From contig JAXIVH010000454.1 of the NCBI GenBank assembly GCA_036785325.1, positions 30,005 through 94,004 on the forward strand: a stretch of 64,000 nucleotides of DNA, read 5' to 3'. Both the position numbers and the translations under genes were made by a program. Within the stretch, counting starts at the first letter, position 1, and the number at the start of each line of letters is the position of its first letter. Source of the stretch: Urophycis tenuis (Eukaryota; Chordata; Actinopteri; Gadiformes; Phycidae). The notes beneath the pieces are model-generated. The model did no database searches. It had not been told where the DNA came from and saw only the letters and a list, made by a program, of their open reading frames with translations. Of the stretch, positions 22,735 through 33,106 are shown piece after piece.

Positions 22735-23851
22735 TGTAAAGGAAAATGAGCAGGAAAGTAGTAGACCCTTGAGGCACACACCCAACACCGAGTAAGGTTT
22801 AAAATATACAGTTTTATTTAACAATTGTTGAAATGAAAATGATAAAAATAGAAAATAATAAAATAGGAAATAAGTCCCACAATGTTCACTCTGTCAATAG
22901 ACGGGATAGAGTGACCAAAGGGATCGCCAATTACTCGGTGCCCCACACACCCAACTCGCACCACGGAGGCACACGGTTAATCAAACTTCACAGCAATCAA
23001 ATATCGAGGCACAGCAAGCAATGTCAAGTGGATAAAAAAACTTGTAGAAACACACGTCTTACACACAACCTTCGTCAGTGGCCAAGCCAACTACACAGGG
23101 CACCAAGCAACAGCGATCCAAACTATTACCAGATCTCAAATAAGCGCACCGGTAGACAACACAACAATACAACGTTAAAATGACAAACACATCACGGAAG
23201 CAAGTGAGTCCAGTCCGAGCACCACTCACGACCCAGCTATTGCAGTCCTGTCACTCAGCCCACATCGAACGGCTCGCCACGACTGCGGCGGCGGGGGTAG
23301 TCCTGCGGCAGTCCTTGGTTCGTGCACACGGGCCCTGTGCGCCACGACAGGTTCGACAAGCCTCACCGCGCGAATGCCCTGCGAGCTCTCCGCCGTGCCG
23401 ACCTCTGTGCAGTCTCACTGAAGCTGTCGGAGAGGAGGCCAGGATCAGTAGTCTGTCTGCGTTGACCCAGCAGTGATTTGCTTACTCGAGGGAGAATATG
23501 AAGACTACTTAACTTTGTCGATTTCTTTCTTGAGAGCGTAGTCGGCGTGGCGTTTGTTTCGGTCGGTCAGTCGTTTCGCTCGTTGGATGCGTGGAGTCGG
23601 CGTGTGCTCGCGGTGCTCTCCCGAGAGTCCTGGGCCACGCTTGTCTTTTATCTCTTATCCTGCTCACTCCGTTTGCCAATCAGGGCTCCTCCGGTGCACC
23701 TGGCTCATCGGCTGCACCTGTGTCAAAACAAATCACTGCACATGCACCCACACCAACGCAAACCCATTGTCCAATCCCTCCCACTGCCATTACGTCAATG
23801 TTGACAAACAACTTGCACAGCCTTACACAGTTCACATTCAGTCCCGTTACA
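22735..23851 (-). repeat. 5' LTR of Gypsy 1
   Basis: On the minus strand it begins TGTAACGGGACTG at 23851 and ends CCTTTACA at 22735, followed after a short gap by TGGCATTGTCGGCAGGACC, the probable primer-binding region. Length 1117 bp. No second LTR is present in the window, so identity cannot be used for dating. End positions are judged from TG..CA termini and position before gag. Confidence 0.65.
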
Positions 23852-23857
23852 CTAACC

Positions 23858-24077
23858 CTAAATTTTTATCATTGTCTCTGCATTTCCCATTTCAAATATT
23901 CGCTCATCCTCATCTTTAATGAGATATTTACCCTCCTGACTAATTACTGGGAACTGGGGATAAACTTCCCTAAGCTCCACCTCCTTGTCATAGTGTGGGG
24001 GTCTCTCTACTGGGGCCACATGTGAGAAAGGTGCATCAATTTTTGCCATTAATTTCTCTGTTTTCTTTACAGTTCAA

Positions 24078-24110
<33 letters not shown>

Positions 24111-24382
24111 ATTCATTTCTTCTGTTCATTTCTTCTCTTTGCGTTTCTCACCTCTTTTCCCTTCCTGTTCTTGCTCACCTTATATGTGGACACAAGCACT
24201 TGTATTGTTTTAATTACATCTGGATTGAAAGTCCCTTCCAATTGCCATGGTTGGTCAATTTTTGACCAGTGCTTATACCATTTTTCTGATGCCTTTTTGA
24301 TGCCTTTGATTAGAGGATTATTCTTCTGCACTACCTCAACAGGAGTAATTACTTTCTGATTTTTTATGTCCATCTTTGACAT
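23858..24382 (-). pseudogene. Retroviral gag: N-terminal (matrix) part
   Basis: From the ATG at 24382 a basic 89-codon frame runs to 24113 (matrix-like, with ASEKWYKHWSKIDQPW), closing just before an (AAT)n run at about 24082-24111. A second frame, 24049-23858, contains PPHY, a candidate late-domain motif, followed by VELREVYPQFPV. The simple repeat has broken the original frame. The part ends where Gypsy 1 inserted. Assignment is by position after the LTR and leader and by these short motifs. Confidence 0.6.
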
Positions 24383-24446
24383 TGTAATAACTTCCTTTTA
24401 CTCTTGTACTTTTGAATTAAACTTAATTATTAAAAGGTTATTTAAC

Positions 24447-24556
<110 letters not shown>

Positions 24557-24693
24557 CTATAAACCTCTATATTGCCACAGTCAATAAAGGACAGGTGAAA
24601 TGACAGGACAGGTGACAGCCTTGATAAATGCTTCGACTGATTGGCGACAACATATATATATGTGTGTATGTGTCCGTATGTAATGATCAGAAT

Positions 24694-24927
24694 GGTCATT
24701 ACATACGGATTACTAGCGAGTTAAAAAGCCGTTCTTGATAAAGAACGGTTATGTCACGTTAGATCAAGACATTTAGAAAGTAATCCATAATAAACTACAT
24801 AGCTGTATATTATATAAAGAAATCGCATCATATAGTCATATCTGTTGATAAAAAATGTATAAAACTTTTGCCTTCATTTCTACTCGAAACTTTTTTTTAA
24901 CTCGCTAGTAATCCGTATGTAATGACC
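24694..24927. mobile_element. Small MITE with 35-bp terminal inverted repeats
   Basis: Left end GGTCATTACATACGGATTAC..., right end its near-exact inverse (...GTAATCCGTATGTAATGACC). AGAAT directly outside both ends is a possible 5-bp target duplication. A second, partial copy of the right end (CCGTATGTAATGATCAGAAT, 24674-24693) lies directly to the left, making a local palindrome. The 234-bp interior has no coding capacity. Superfamily not assigned. Confidence 0.7.
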
Positions 24928-26344
24928 AGAATGTTCTGGTCCCTCTACCGGTGTGGCAATGAATTGCATTTTGAGACGTAAACCCAACGCAATCCCTCCG
25001 CAGAAGTATCACGGGCTCATGACGGCGTCCGAGCAACGGCGTGGCCATTGCGTGGCCACGACGCGATCCCTACGCAGAAGTATAAACCAGGCTTAAGACA
25101 ACACACAGTATTACTAAATACACACACAATGTACCAACTTGTAAAATCAAACCAATTCACTTTCCCCAACTCAAACCAGATCAGAATAAACCATAAACCA
25201 TAAACCAACCAACAGCAAAATCCTCATTCATTGTATTTAAAACCTAATACCTAATTAATTGATCAGTCAGTTGCCAAGTCTCTCCTTCTAAATAACTAAA
25301 ATGCATTTTGTAAAAAAAAAAGAGTTAATGGATAGAATCACAGTGGCCTTAAATCGCTGGATCCAGATGTATGGCCGTCCTCTGCCTGCGCTCTGCTTGC
25401 ACTTAGAGACACCCTTTGTGTGTCTCTCCCCCTTTTACTTTTTCCTCTCACACCACAGAAAGAGAAGAAAACAGTTTAGTGTCTTATGCTTCACTAGATG
25501 CAATAAGCAATTCTACACCTCCTTTTTTTAATCTATTACCAATGCTCTGTAAACTATACTATTAATAAGCACCAAGTCATCATTTTATTGTCAATTTAGG
25601 AATCTTCAATTTATTTTACTCTGATAACATTTTTTATTTTTATTTTTTTCCTAATTTTTACCAGGGCTCATACTTATTATCATTCAAAGTCTCCTGGAGC
25701 TCATATATTTATTTATTATCATTAGAAGTCTCCTATACAGGAGCTCATATATTTATCTAATTTTCCTGTTGAAAAGGGTGTTAAAGCTTGGGGGTTAGTT
25801 ACTCTTTTAAGACAAAATGACTTTTCATATGCATTCATGTATATCAAGTTCAAGTTCAAGTTTTATTTTATTCGTCTCCCTTGGGAGAAATTTTGTTTAG
25901 AAACAGGGTACTGCTGCATAGACAAACATGGAACATACAGAGACACCAATGAATGAATAAAGACAGTAGAACATCCAACATAGAAACAAGGTACATAACT
26001 GGTAGACAGATAGGGACCAGAGTGCAAGAAGGTCTGAGCTGTGACATTTGCCCTATACCCCCAGTCAAAAAGATGTTTGCCCCTATCAATATCTATTATA
26101 AATTTGTATTTACTAAATCCCCTGTTGTCAAATTCTATTAACTCCTACACCTTATTCAATACACTTCATATTTGTTACACATAACTCAATCCCCACAGTG
26201 TCCTTTTTTTTTACACACAGACCGGTCCTCTCTTTCAAACAGCTGCAGCTTCTTTCTTTCTTTTTAAACTAAATCTAAACCTAATTCCTATTCCTATTTT
26301 CTCTTCATTCTTATTCCTATTTACCTATACCATTTACCATTTTA

Positions 26345-26655
26345 AGTCAATGTTCACATAGCAGCTAATAGTGCATATGACTTGATGTTCAAAAGTGGAT
26401 TTAGAGCCCCTCCACTCAAACTTACATGATACAGTTTTTAGCTCATAATATGTTACTAATTCCTTTTTTTCCATGCTTATTATTACTTATTCAGCTTTTC
26501 TACTTTATTCCAATTATTCCTTTTTTTCCTATTTGAAGTCAATTTTCACATAGCAGCTAAAAGTGCATGTGTCTTACTGTTCAAAAGTGGATTTAGAGCC
26601 CCTCCACTCAAACTTGCAAGATAGTTTTCAACTCGCATTATGTTACTAATTAAAC
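26345..26655 (+). repeat. Two diverged tandem units in retroviral leader
   Basis: The sequence around TTCAAAAGTGGATTTAGAGC occurs at about 26390 and again at about 26580, each inside a similar block of about 120 bp that starts AGTCAAT.TTCACATAGCAG and ends near ATGTTACTAATT. The period is about 192 bp, with a T-rich spacer. Confidence 0.8.
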
Positions 26656-27046
26656 TTCTCCCTGGGCCCAGGGTTTCAACTCTTTTACTTTATCTTCATT
26701 ACCTTTTTTACTTTTACTATTTTAAATCCTATTTCAAATTCCTTAATTTCCTTATTTCTCTATTTCCCCCTGTTTGCGTTGCCCGCAACTCAAATTTAAC
26801 CCAACATTTAGAACAGTGGTCAACTTCTAATCATCAGCACATCAAATAATTTCCCACATCAGAATTATTTACGGTGTGTCCTAAAACCGCAAATACACAG
26901 CAGCTCCAAACGAGCAGACCAGCGCAAAAATATTGTGAAAAAAGACTCTCTCCACAATCAGCTGTTGATGCGGAGGTTGGCCCGCTGAAGCTGGTGGCAA
27001 ACACTGAAAAAGGTCACAGGCACGTCCAAGGTCGTAACGCCAAAAT

Positions 27047-27378
27047 TGTGGTATCTTGATGTGTTGAGGAAAGGAGAAACCACCGCTGACACATCCCACT
27101 TGTACGATGAAGGGTTTATTACAAGGTAGAACAGTGTCAAATAGGTCCGAATCTTGAGAGAGCCTCTGTGGCACCTGAGAACACTCTGCCAGCCTTGTCC
27201 TGATGCAGATAATTATCTTAACGGTTAGGCACCCCCTGTGCCACAAGCTATTGTGACAACAACTGGCTTCTTTGAACCTCTGACCTCGTAACACCATAAA
27301 CTCCCCTTCCTCGCAAACAACCTCAAGAAAAACATGCATTTCCTGTATATAGTGACCATACACTGACCATACACTACA
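27047..27378 (-). repeat. 5' LTR of the endogenous retrovirus
   Basis: On the minus strand it starts TGTAGTGTATGG at 27378 and ends GATACCACA at 27047, with TGTAATAAACCC near the 3' end. It is adjacent to the AGAA duplication and, on the inner side, to the probable primer-binding region, which identifies it as the 5' LTR. Confidence 0.88.
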
Positions 27379-27417
27379 AGAACTCAGAAGAACTTTATTG
27401 CCAAGTAGGTTTGCACT

Positions 27418-27803
27418 TGGCACGGTGGTGCAGTGGTTAGCACTGTTGCCTCACAGCAAGAGGGTTCTGGGTTGGAATCCACCTGGGACCCGGGACCTTT
27501 CTGTGTGGAGTTTGCATGTTCTCCCCCTGCTTGCGTGGGTTCTCTCCGGGTACTCCGGCTTCCTCCCACAGACCAAAAACATGCAGGTTGGGGATTAGGT
27601 TAATTGGTGTCTCTAAATTGACCATAGGTGTATGTGAGTGTGAATGGTTGTTTGTCTATATATGTTAGCCCTGTGATAGGCTGGCGACCTGTCCAGGGTG
27701 TACCCCGCCTCTCGCCCGTTGCAGCTGGGATTGGCTCCAGCTCCCCCGCGACCCTTGTAGAGGATAAGCGGTTACGATAATGGATGGATGGATGGATGGA
27801 TGG
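27418..27803 (+). mobile_element. tRNA-headed SINE with (GGAT)n tail
   Basis: The head has a Pol III A box (TGGTGCAGTGG) and, 33 bp on, a B-box-like GGTTGGAATCC with one mismatch. The body includes the teleost-typical CTCTCCGGGTACTCCGGC and GGCTGGCGACCTGTCCAGGG. It ends in GGATAAGCGG and a GGAT repeat. It inserted in the tail remnant of LINE A just beyond the provirus. The 3' part resembles RTE-type LINE tails. Confidence 0.85.
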
Positions 27804-28352
27804 AAAGTATTAAAAATGTACTGAATAATTCTATTGAATTTCTGCATTTTATTTTATATTATGCTAAAATACATTCAACTCTAATTTCATTTTGTATGAA
27901 TAAATACATGTAAAGGGATTCCTGCATTTAAAGTACAGTTGTGGTGATCGTTATTACAATAGCAGACATTATTAAGGGTAAACATTCTTAAACTAACATA
28001 AAAAAAAGTTGTATTTTCCAACGAGCACGGGCCCAGTCCCATTGTATTAACCACTCTAGCTTTATTTTTAACTAGGTGGGACCTGGGTTACCTGTATATT
28101 TAGAGATTTCACCTAAACCTACTGTAGTGGTGTGAGGCATAGATGGTGTGAGGCACCACCTTTATATTTTCTGTTTCACCCTGCCCTCTCTGGCTAATCA
28201 GCCAATCATTGTTTATGCCGAGAGGATAAAAGTAGGACAGGTGACCTCCCTCCCTCCCTCTTCGGCCCTCCTACATCCGGGTAGTTGCCTTCGTCGTCCT
28301 CACCTCACTGCACCGCACAGCACAGGTAGGCACACCTTAGTATGCTGTTGTA
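27804..28352 (+). other. Spacer, possible promoter-like segment
   Basis: No gene is seen. Around 28215-28330 there is a TATA-like GATAAAAG, a pyrimidine-rich CCTCCCTCCCTC run and a donor-like CACAG|GTAGGC, an arrangement like a promoter with a short first exon or part of an unrecognised LTR. I could not find a partner exon or second LTR. Confidence 0.3.
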
Positions 28353-28968
28353 CAGGGGTGGAGCCAGACTTTGTGTACATCCGGGGCTTAGCCCAGAGGG
28401 GGGTCTGGGGGTTCTCCCCCAGAAAATGTTTAATTTCTAAGATGCGATTTCCTGCATTCTAGTCCCTTTTAGGGTGACCTGCTGGACACTGGCAAAATCC
28501 TAAATCCCTTCTAATTCATAGCCTACATTTTCAGTTGCAGGGGCTGCTCAAGACAATACTATTTAATGGAAAGAAACAATAACCATTCGGTTGTCATAAC
28601 TTCAAAAGCTTAATAAAGATCCAGGGCTTCACAAACCTGGAACATCAGTCTGTTTAGCAGCAGCTTTTGCTGCTGCTGCTGGTGGCGGTGGTGTAACGTT
28701 AGCTGTCCGCTTTTTGAAAAAGCTTCTGATATCCATTGATATGATTGATATGATGATTGATATGATGATGATTGGCAGCGACGAGAGGGAAACGCTTCTT
28801 CTTCTGGACAGGCAGGCTACAGGCTGCTTTCCTGCGCATGCTGCCACTCTCTGGTGACTTCCAGTACTGCACACATTATACTCAGACCGGCTCAGAAGCG
28901 AGATCCGGGGCTCTTGAGAAAACATCCGGGGCTTGAGCCCAAGTAGCCACCCCCTAGATCCGCCACTG
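28353..28968 (-). mobile_element. hAT deletion derivative, with 8-bp TSD
   Basis: Ends CAGGGGTGGAGCC and (inverse) CAGTGGCGGATC form imperfect inverted repeats. The 8-bp duplication CTGTTGTA lies at 28345-28352 and 28969-28976. Inside, on the minus strand from the ATG at 28736, about 35 codons remain of a transposase N-terminus (MDIRSFFKKRTAN). This is similar to the start of the hAT 1 transposase (MDIQRYFKR) but not from the same element. The rest of the transposase is deleted. Confidence 0.88.
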
Positions 28969-28976
28969 CTGTTGTA

Positions 28977-29543
28977 TATAGATTAAGTTTCATTTAATCC
29001 AAACGTAACTACTTTATAGATCCGGCACCTCTGATGCGGTCGCGGCAATATACTGGGGTCGTTACCGATGTTGACCGGAGCATAGGTGAGTTGTGGTGAG
29101 CTGCCGTTGCTAATTGTTGTTAGCCAGGTGCCAAGCCCTTTCCGCTCCTCTCCCTTTAACAGTTGCTGGTCGCAGGGTGTGTGGTGGCTGTCCTCCGCTA
29201 TACACCTTACTTTATTTGCATCAACTATATGTGCGTGTATATATATGTGTGTGTATGTATGTATGTGTGTATATGTACAGTATATATATGTATATATGTA
29301 TGAAACACATGCTTAAAGTGTTTAGTGTAGATCGTGTAAGCAAACAGAAACAAGAAAACTGCCTTCAGAATTATATTATGTTTCAAATATATTTGGCGCA
29401 TGCTTTATGCTTTTATTGATGGACACAGTAAAGATTAATTAGACAGACATACATGTAGAGTAGCAAGAGTGGAAATTGAACCCGGGTCGCTGTCGAGGAC
29501 TAATAGCACCCGGTGGTCCATATCACATCAGTTCCAACTGAAC
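28977..29543 (+). other. Spacer with GT/AT microsatellite
   Basis: No gene is supported. A mixed (GT)n/(AT)n run occupies about 29226-29306. Short ORFs over it are simple-sequence artefacts. The sequence before 29686 belongs to the 3' end of the ifi27 copy. Confidence 0.6.
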
Positions 29544-30513
29544 TCAGATGAGAAACGCCAGGGCAGCTCCAGCAGCTCCCCCTGCACTGCTGATTGCAGC
29601 GGTAGCAGCTGTGCCCAGTCCAGCCATGCCTACGATCGCGCAGAGAAGAAATATGAACAGGCACCAGAAACAAGTCTATTATACACTATTGATTTTTTGT
29701 ATCATCATAGACCCATACCCACATATCACAAATAATGTGCAAAATGTCATTTTCCAATATCAAAAAGCTTGTAAATGCACTGCAGCTGGCTTGTGCGCTC
29801 TGAGCTTGAATTAAAGGGTTGTATTCATCAGGTGTGAGTTTTTACAAGCCATTTCAAAATATATCATCCAGGGACAGTAATGCCCATTGGAGTCAAAAAT
29901 TTGTATTGGAATGCAGAGGCTAAAAGTCATCCCCTATGACATTAGGCCTGCAATTGTTGAGTACAATAAACCCAAGTGCATCCAATTCCCAGCCCAGCAA
30001 ACAGCCTTCACGTAATTCAACGTCGAAGACATTTGTTGTGACTATAACTCAAGCAAATGCGCGTATTTCAGTAACTTCAATGTTTCAGTTTTGCCTACCT
30101 ACTGACTGCAACACCGCCACCGCACCGCCTGCGGCCACACCACCTCCGTTCGCTATGGCAGCTGTGGACATCATTCCTGCAGCGTATGACCCGGCTGCGA
30201 TTCCTACAGAAGTGAATCCAATGGCCCCCAGAACAACAGGGGCCATGACCACGGCCCCACCTGGAAACACGCACACGCACGATATTATGTCTACGGTTTT
30301 AAAAATATAGTATAGGCCTATATTATGTTTAGTGTTTCATGTCATTTATGTAAATTGTATTAAACATTTCTACTTACCACCACCGATTACGGTTAGAGCT
30401 GCTGCAGTTACTAAAACAAATACACAAACAATCACTTCAAAACAAAATCTTTGTTATAGGCCTACAACATTTGCAGAAACAAGGTTAAGGATATGCTACT
30501 TACGGAGACCCAT
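29544..30513 (-). CDS. ifi27: ISG12/IFI27-like interferon-inducible protein, complete four-exon copy
   Basis: Coding exons on the minus strand are 30513-30504, 30410-30378, 30260-30099 and 29629-29544, together 291 nt (96 residues and a TGA stop). All introns have GT-AG ends (GTAAGT/TTTTAG, GTAAGT/TTCCAG, GTAGGC/CGTAG) and phases join without a stop. The product starts MGLLTAAALTVIGGG. Exon 3 gives the hydrophobic ISG12 core (APVVLGAIGFTSVGIAAGSY, AAIANGGGVAAG). Exon 4 gives a Gly/Ala-rich membrane segment ending ALAFLI. Length and two-helix hydrophobic layout are normal for the family, whose members are interferon-induced mitochondrial/ER membrane proteins linked to apoptosis and antiviral responses. 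The start is chosen from the short signal-like first exon and the nearby TATA box. Confidence 0.88.
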
Positions 30514-30554
30514 GGTGTAGTGACTCGATCGGCACAGCAGCATTCGGTAGTCCC

Positions 30555-30596
30555 CTTTATAAAGGGAGGGAGATTGTTTCCCAACAAACGAAACTT
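30555..30596 (-). promoter_or_regulatory. TATA box and ISRE-like half site of right ifi27 copy
   Basis: The minus strand carries TATAAAGG at 30562-30555, 42 bp upstream of the ATG. At 30583-30596 the plus strand reads AACAAACGAAACTT, with a GAAACT ISRE half. Farther upstream at about 30659-30675 is another pair of GAAAC/TTTC words. The TATA box is seen; the interferon element is an inference from gene family and a weak match. Confidence 0.45.
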
Positions 30597-30758
30597 ACGC
30601 CCTGTCCAATAACCAGAGCAGAACCAGAACCAGACTGCTGTGCTGAAAGAGCCCTGTTTCGTTCAGCGAGAAACCGCGCCCACCGGAATTTTCCTAGGCT
30701 GACGAAGGCATCTCATGGTTTACATATAATAACGTCGTATTTAATGACGCGCAGCATT

Positions 30759-31053
30759 CAGGCGCGTCGATAGACCAGGACATTCGAGGATATTAATAGT
30801 CCCGGATCTCTGCGCCGTCAAAAAAACAAAACATGACCTAATGACGATAACCTTTTCCTTAGCCCACCCTATCGTTTCGTCCTCAAATTTAATATTCTAC
30901 CCCCCCACCAGAATATATTTAGGATCTCCACCAGGTCACCCTTAAATGCAGCAGAATGCAGGAAATCACATCTACGATATTCAAAATCCCCATTACCCCC
31001 CCCCGTGTGGATTCCTGGGGGTAGAACCCCCGCCCCCCCAAAGTCAGAACCTA
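30759..31053 (+). repeat. Degraded hAT-like element flanking right ifi27 copy (uninterrupted)
   Basis: Starts CAGGCGCGTCGATAGACC, passes CCCGGATCTCTGCGCCGTC and GGATCTCCACCAGGTCACCC, and ends AAGTCAGAACCTAG. It is the same family as 1249-1583 plus 5038-5050 and, inversely, 58639-59379. It contains the empty target site of hAT 1 at 31028-31035. Confidence 0.55.
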
Positions 31054-31213
31054 GACATAGATGACGTACCATTAAAAACTATAGTTAGAACTGACCAGCA
31101 GATGTCGCACTATGTCCCAACTGTTCATCATTGGGTCAACTTTTATTTGTTATTGCTTTTTCTGTTTATTATTCATGTGTTAGTTTGTAGTCTTCTGGCG
31201 TTTCTTCTTCTAA

Positions 31214-31570
31214 TAGTCTTACCACCTGGGCGCAGTACTGTAGTTATAAGGCTTTGTTCTACAGAGCACACTGTCAGTTTAGTGTATATTTTTCTTTCTC
31301 AGAAACTGCTAATTTTACATCATGCTGCAAAAAAAAGAGGTACATTTGCAAATAATTCTGAAGTAAGTCAGCAAACTTTATTGTTCTTTTTTTGTGATTT
31401 ATTTTTAATAATGAAGGCTAGGTGTGAATCATTTATTCTATTTGTAGAGCTGTCTACAGGGATGGGGATCTTTGAATAAAAGTTCTTTCTGAAAACCTTC
31501 CAGTACTATTCAGCACACGTCACCAGGTGTCCACTCTTCAGCCTCTCACTGAACTCCCTCAACATTATGA
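31214..31570 (+). other. Spacer without recognisable features
   Basis: I see no gene, repeat family or regulatory pattern here that I can support. The sequence starts where the two ifi27 blocks diverge. Confidence 0.4.
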
Positions 31571-31711
31571 TGGGGCGGCATAGCTCAGTGGGTAGAGTGG
31601 GTCAACAACCAACGGAAGGGTTAGTGGTTCGATCCCCACATCCAACTGTCCGCATGCCGAACTCCACAAATGTACTGATTGTAAGTTGCTTTGGACAAAA
31701 GCGTCTGCTAA
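31571..31711 (+). mobile_element. tRNA-derived SINE
   Basis: A canonical A box (TAGCTCAGTGGGTAGAG) and a perfect B box (GGTTCGATCC) form a tRNA-like head. The 3' part contains GTAAGTTGCTTTGGACAAAAGCGTCTGCTAAATG, a common teleost SINE/LINE tail seen inverted at about 62090-62140. It is not a functional tRNA: the head lacks a paired acceptor stem. Confidence 0.8.
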
Positions 31712-31851
31712 ATGCACTTCGTCATTTTGAGCAGCAGGAGAAGAAAGACAGCCTCTAAGTAGCCTCTCCTACAAGTAGCTAAATGTACTTACAAGCTCCT
31801 AAGTGAAACCAATGTCTTCACGTTCAAGTTCTGCCGAACGCAGTGTGCTAC

Positions 31852-32708
31852 TGTAACAGACTTTAACCAGCCTGTTACATTAATATTAACAAAAGTCTTG
31901 TATGGCTATGATAAATGATGATGCTGGGGAGACGTGGAGTTGATCTGTCGGCATTTATTTCTGTAACACACCAGATAGGGCACATCACACGAGGGCAAGG
32001 GGAAAGAAAGCTGGCATCCCCCTTTTCCAGACTTCCAGCATGAGAGAACCAATATAATAATAAATACATGTAGGCTACCTAGGCTACATACCATGCCTAC
32101 TATATGAAATACTTTGCTAATCCAGCAATACTTGTGATCGTATAGTGTATTTTAACAAAAGTAACATAAATGAAATGAATGAAAATAAATGCAGAGTTAT
32201 GAATAAAGTGCATGACAGATCTTTTTAAAAGTTTTTTAACAACTCAGGAAACATACCTGTAACACACCAGATAGGGCACATCACACGAGGGCAAGGGGAA
32301 AGAAAGCTGGCATCCCTATGACGATGTAATGAACCAGTTAGCACCCACTTACTGGCGAGTTAACATTCAACAATTCACACCGATTTTATGACGCTAATTT
32401 GCATATTTAACGTTTTACAAACGGTGGAAGTGACAGTAAACATTTCCACATCACGAAACTTGTACATGTCACGGAAAACAATGAAAAGTACACTGTACAA
32501 ATGAATTACATTCACGGAGCACTAAGAAATCCAGCTTACCCCTTTTCCAGACTTCCAGCATGAGAAAGTCTGGGTGTGTGCAACCTCAATAAATGCCCCA
32601 TCGGAAACAATAATAAAATGATTCATGGACCCAATAAATTACATGTAAACAGTTAGTGATTTGGGGAAGTGCACTAAAAAAATATAGTTTATTTATTACA
32701 CTGTTACA
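31852..32708 (-). repeat. 3' LTR of Gypsy 2
   Basis: On the minus strand it runs from TGTAACAGTGTAATAAA to AGTCTGTTACA. Internally, a block containing CACCAGATAGGGCACATCAC occurs twice (about 31970 and 32260), and CTTTTCCAGACTTCCAGCAT also twice (about 32026 and 32540). A partial internal duplication has thus become fixed in both LTRs. Confidence 0.93.
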
Positions 32709-32950
32709 TACTCCCCTCTGTACTTCACCAAATTATCACTTCCGGTGAAACACTGACAGACCACTGGACACAATACAGTACAGTACCACTGGACAAAGTA
32801 TACCCCACAGTATACTGCAACCTGCGTGTCACCCAACTCAAGGGAAAGTGACCATAGAGGGCTGCGCAGACCCTCTACAGTACACTCGCTACAGGAGTGC
32901 CTTATACACCACCTATATAGTCTCAGTATCATTACTGTTACCCAACTTGG

Positions 32951-32992
32951 CACAAGAAAAGAAAAGAAAAGAAAGAAAAGAAAAGAAAAGAA
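32951..32992 (+). repeat. GAAAA-rich simple repeat
   Basis: Repeated AAGAAAAG units between the polypurine tract and the end of pol. Confidence 0.85.
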
Positions 32993-33106
32993 ACTTTGTC
33001 ACTAAGTTTCCCGCTAGCGTATCAGTATGTGTGCATGTGGAAGCGTTCATGACAACAAAGCTCTAACCAAACTATGAACTGAACTGTTTGTGTGTTGAAC
33101 ATATTG

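Larger units (their letters stand above)
18665..23851 (-). mobile_element. Ty3/Gypsy retrotransposon 1, 3'-truncated
   Basis: Minus-strand element with a 5' LTR (22735-23851), gag, and pol through the start of the integrase core. The integrase breaks off at about 18672. The 3' part of integrase, the polypurine tract and the 3' LTR are missing, and retroviral gag resumes at once. Insertion is therefore followed by a deletion, or the copy arose incomplete. Flanks read GGTTAG before the LTR and CATTAG at the truncated end, so short homology may have been involved. Confidence 0.85.

Noticed and set aside
23180..24025. Plus-strand ORFs of 85-144 codons in the LTR of Gypsy 1
   Set aside because: No motif or codon pattern. 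They overlap the LTR and gag of elements clearly read on the minus strand.
24082..24111. Asn-repeat coding segment
   Set aside because: It is an (AAT)n microsatellite that broke the retroviral gag frame.
31571..31650. Functional tRNA gene (good A and B boxes)
   Set aside because: No matching acceptor stem. The sequence runs on into a SINE tail with GCGTCTGCTAAATG, so it is a SINE head.
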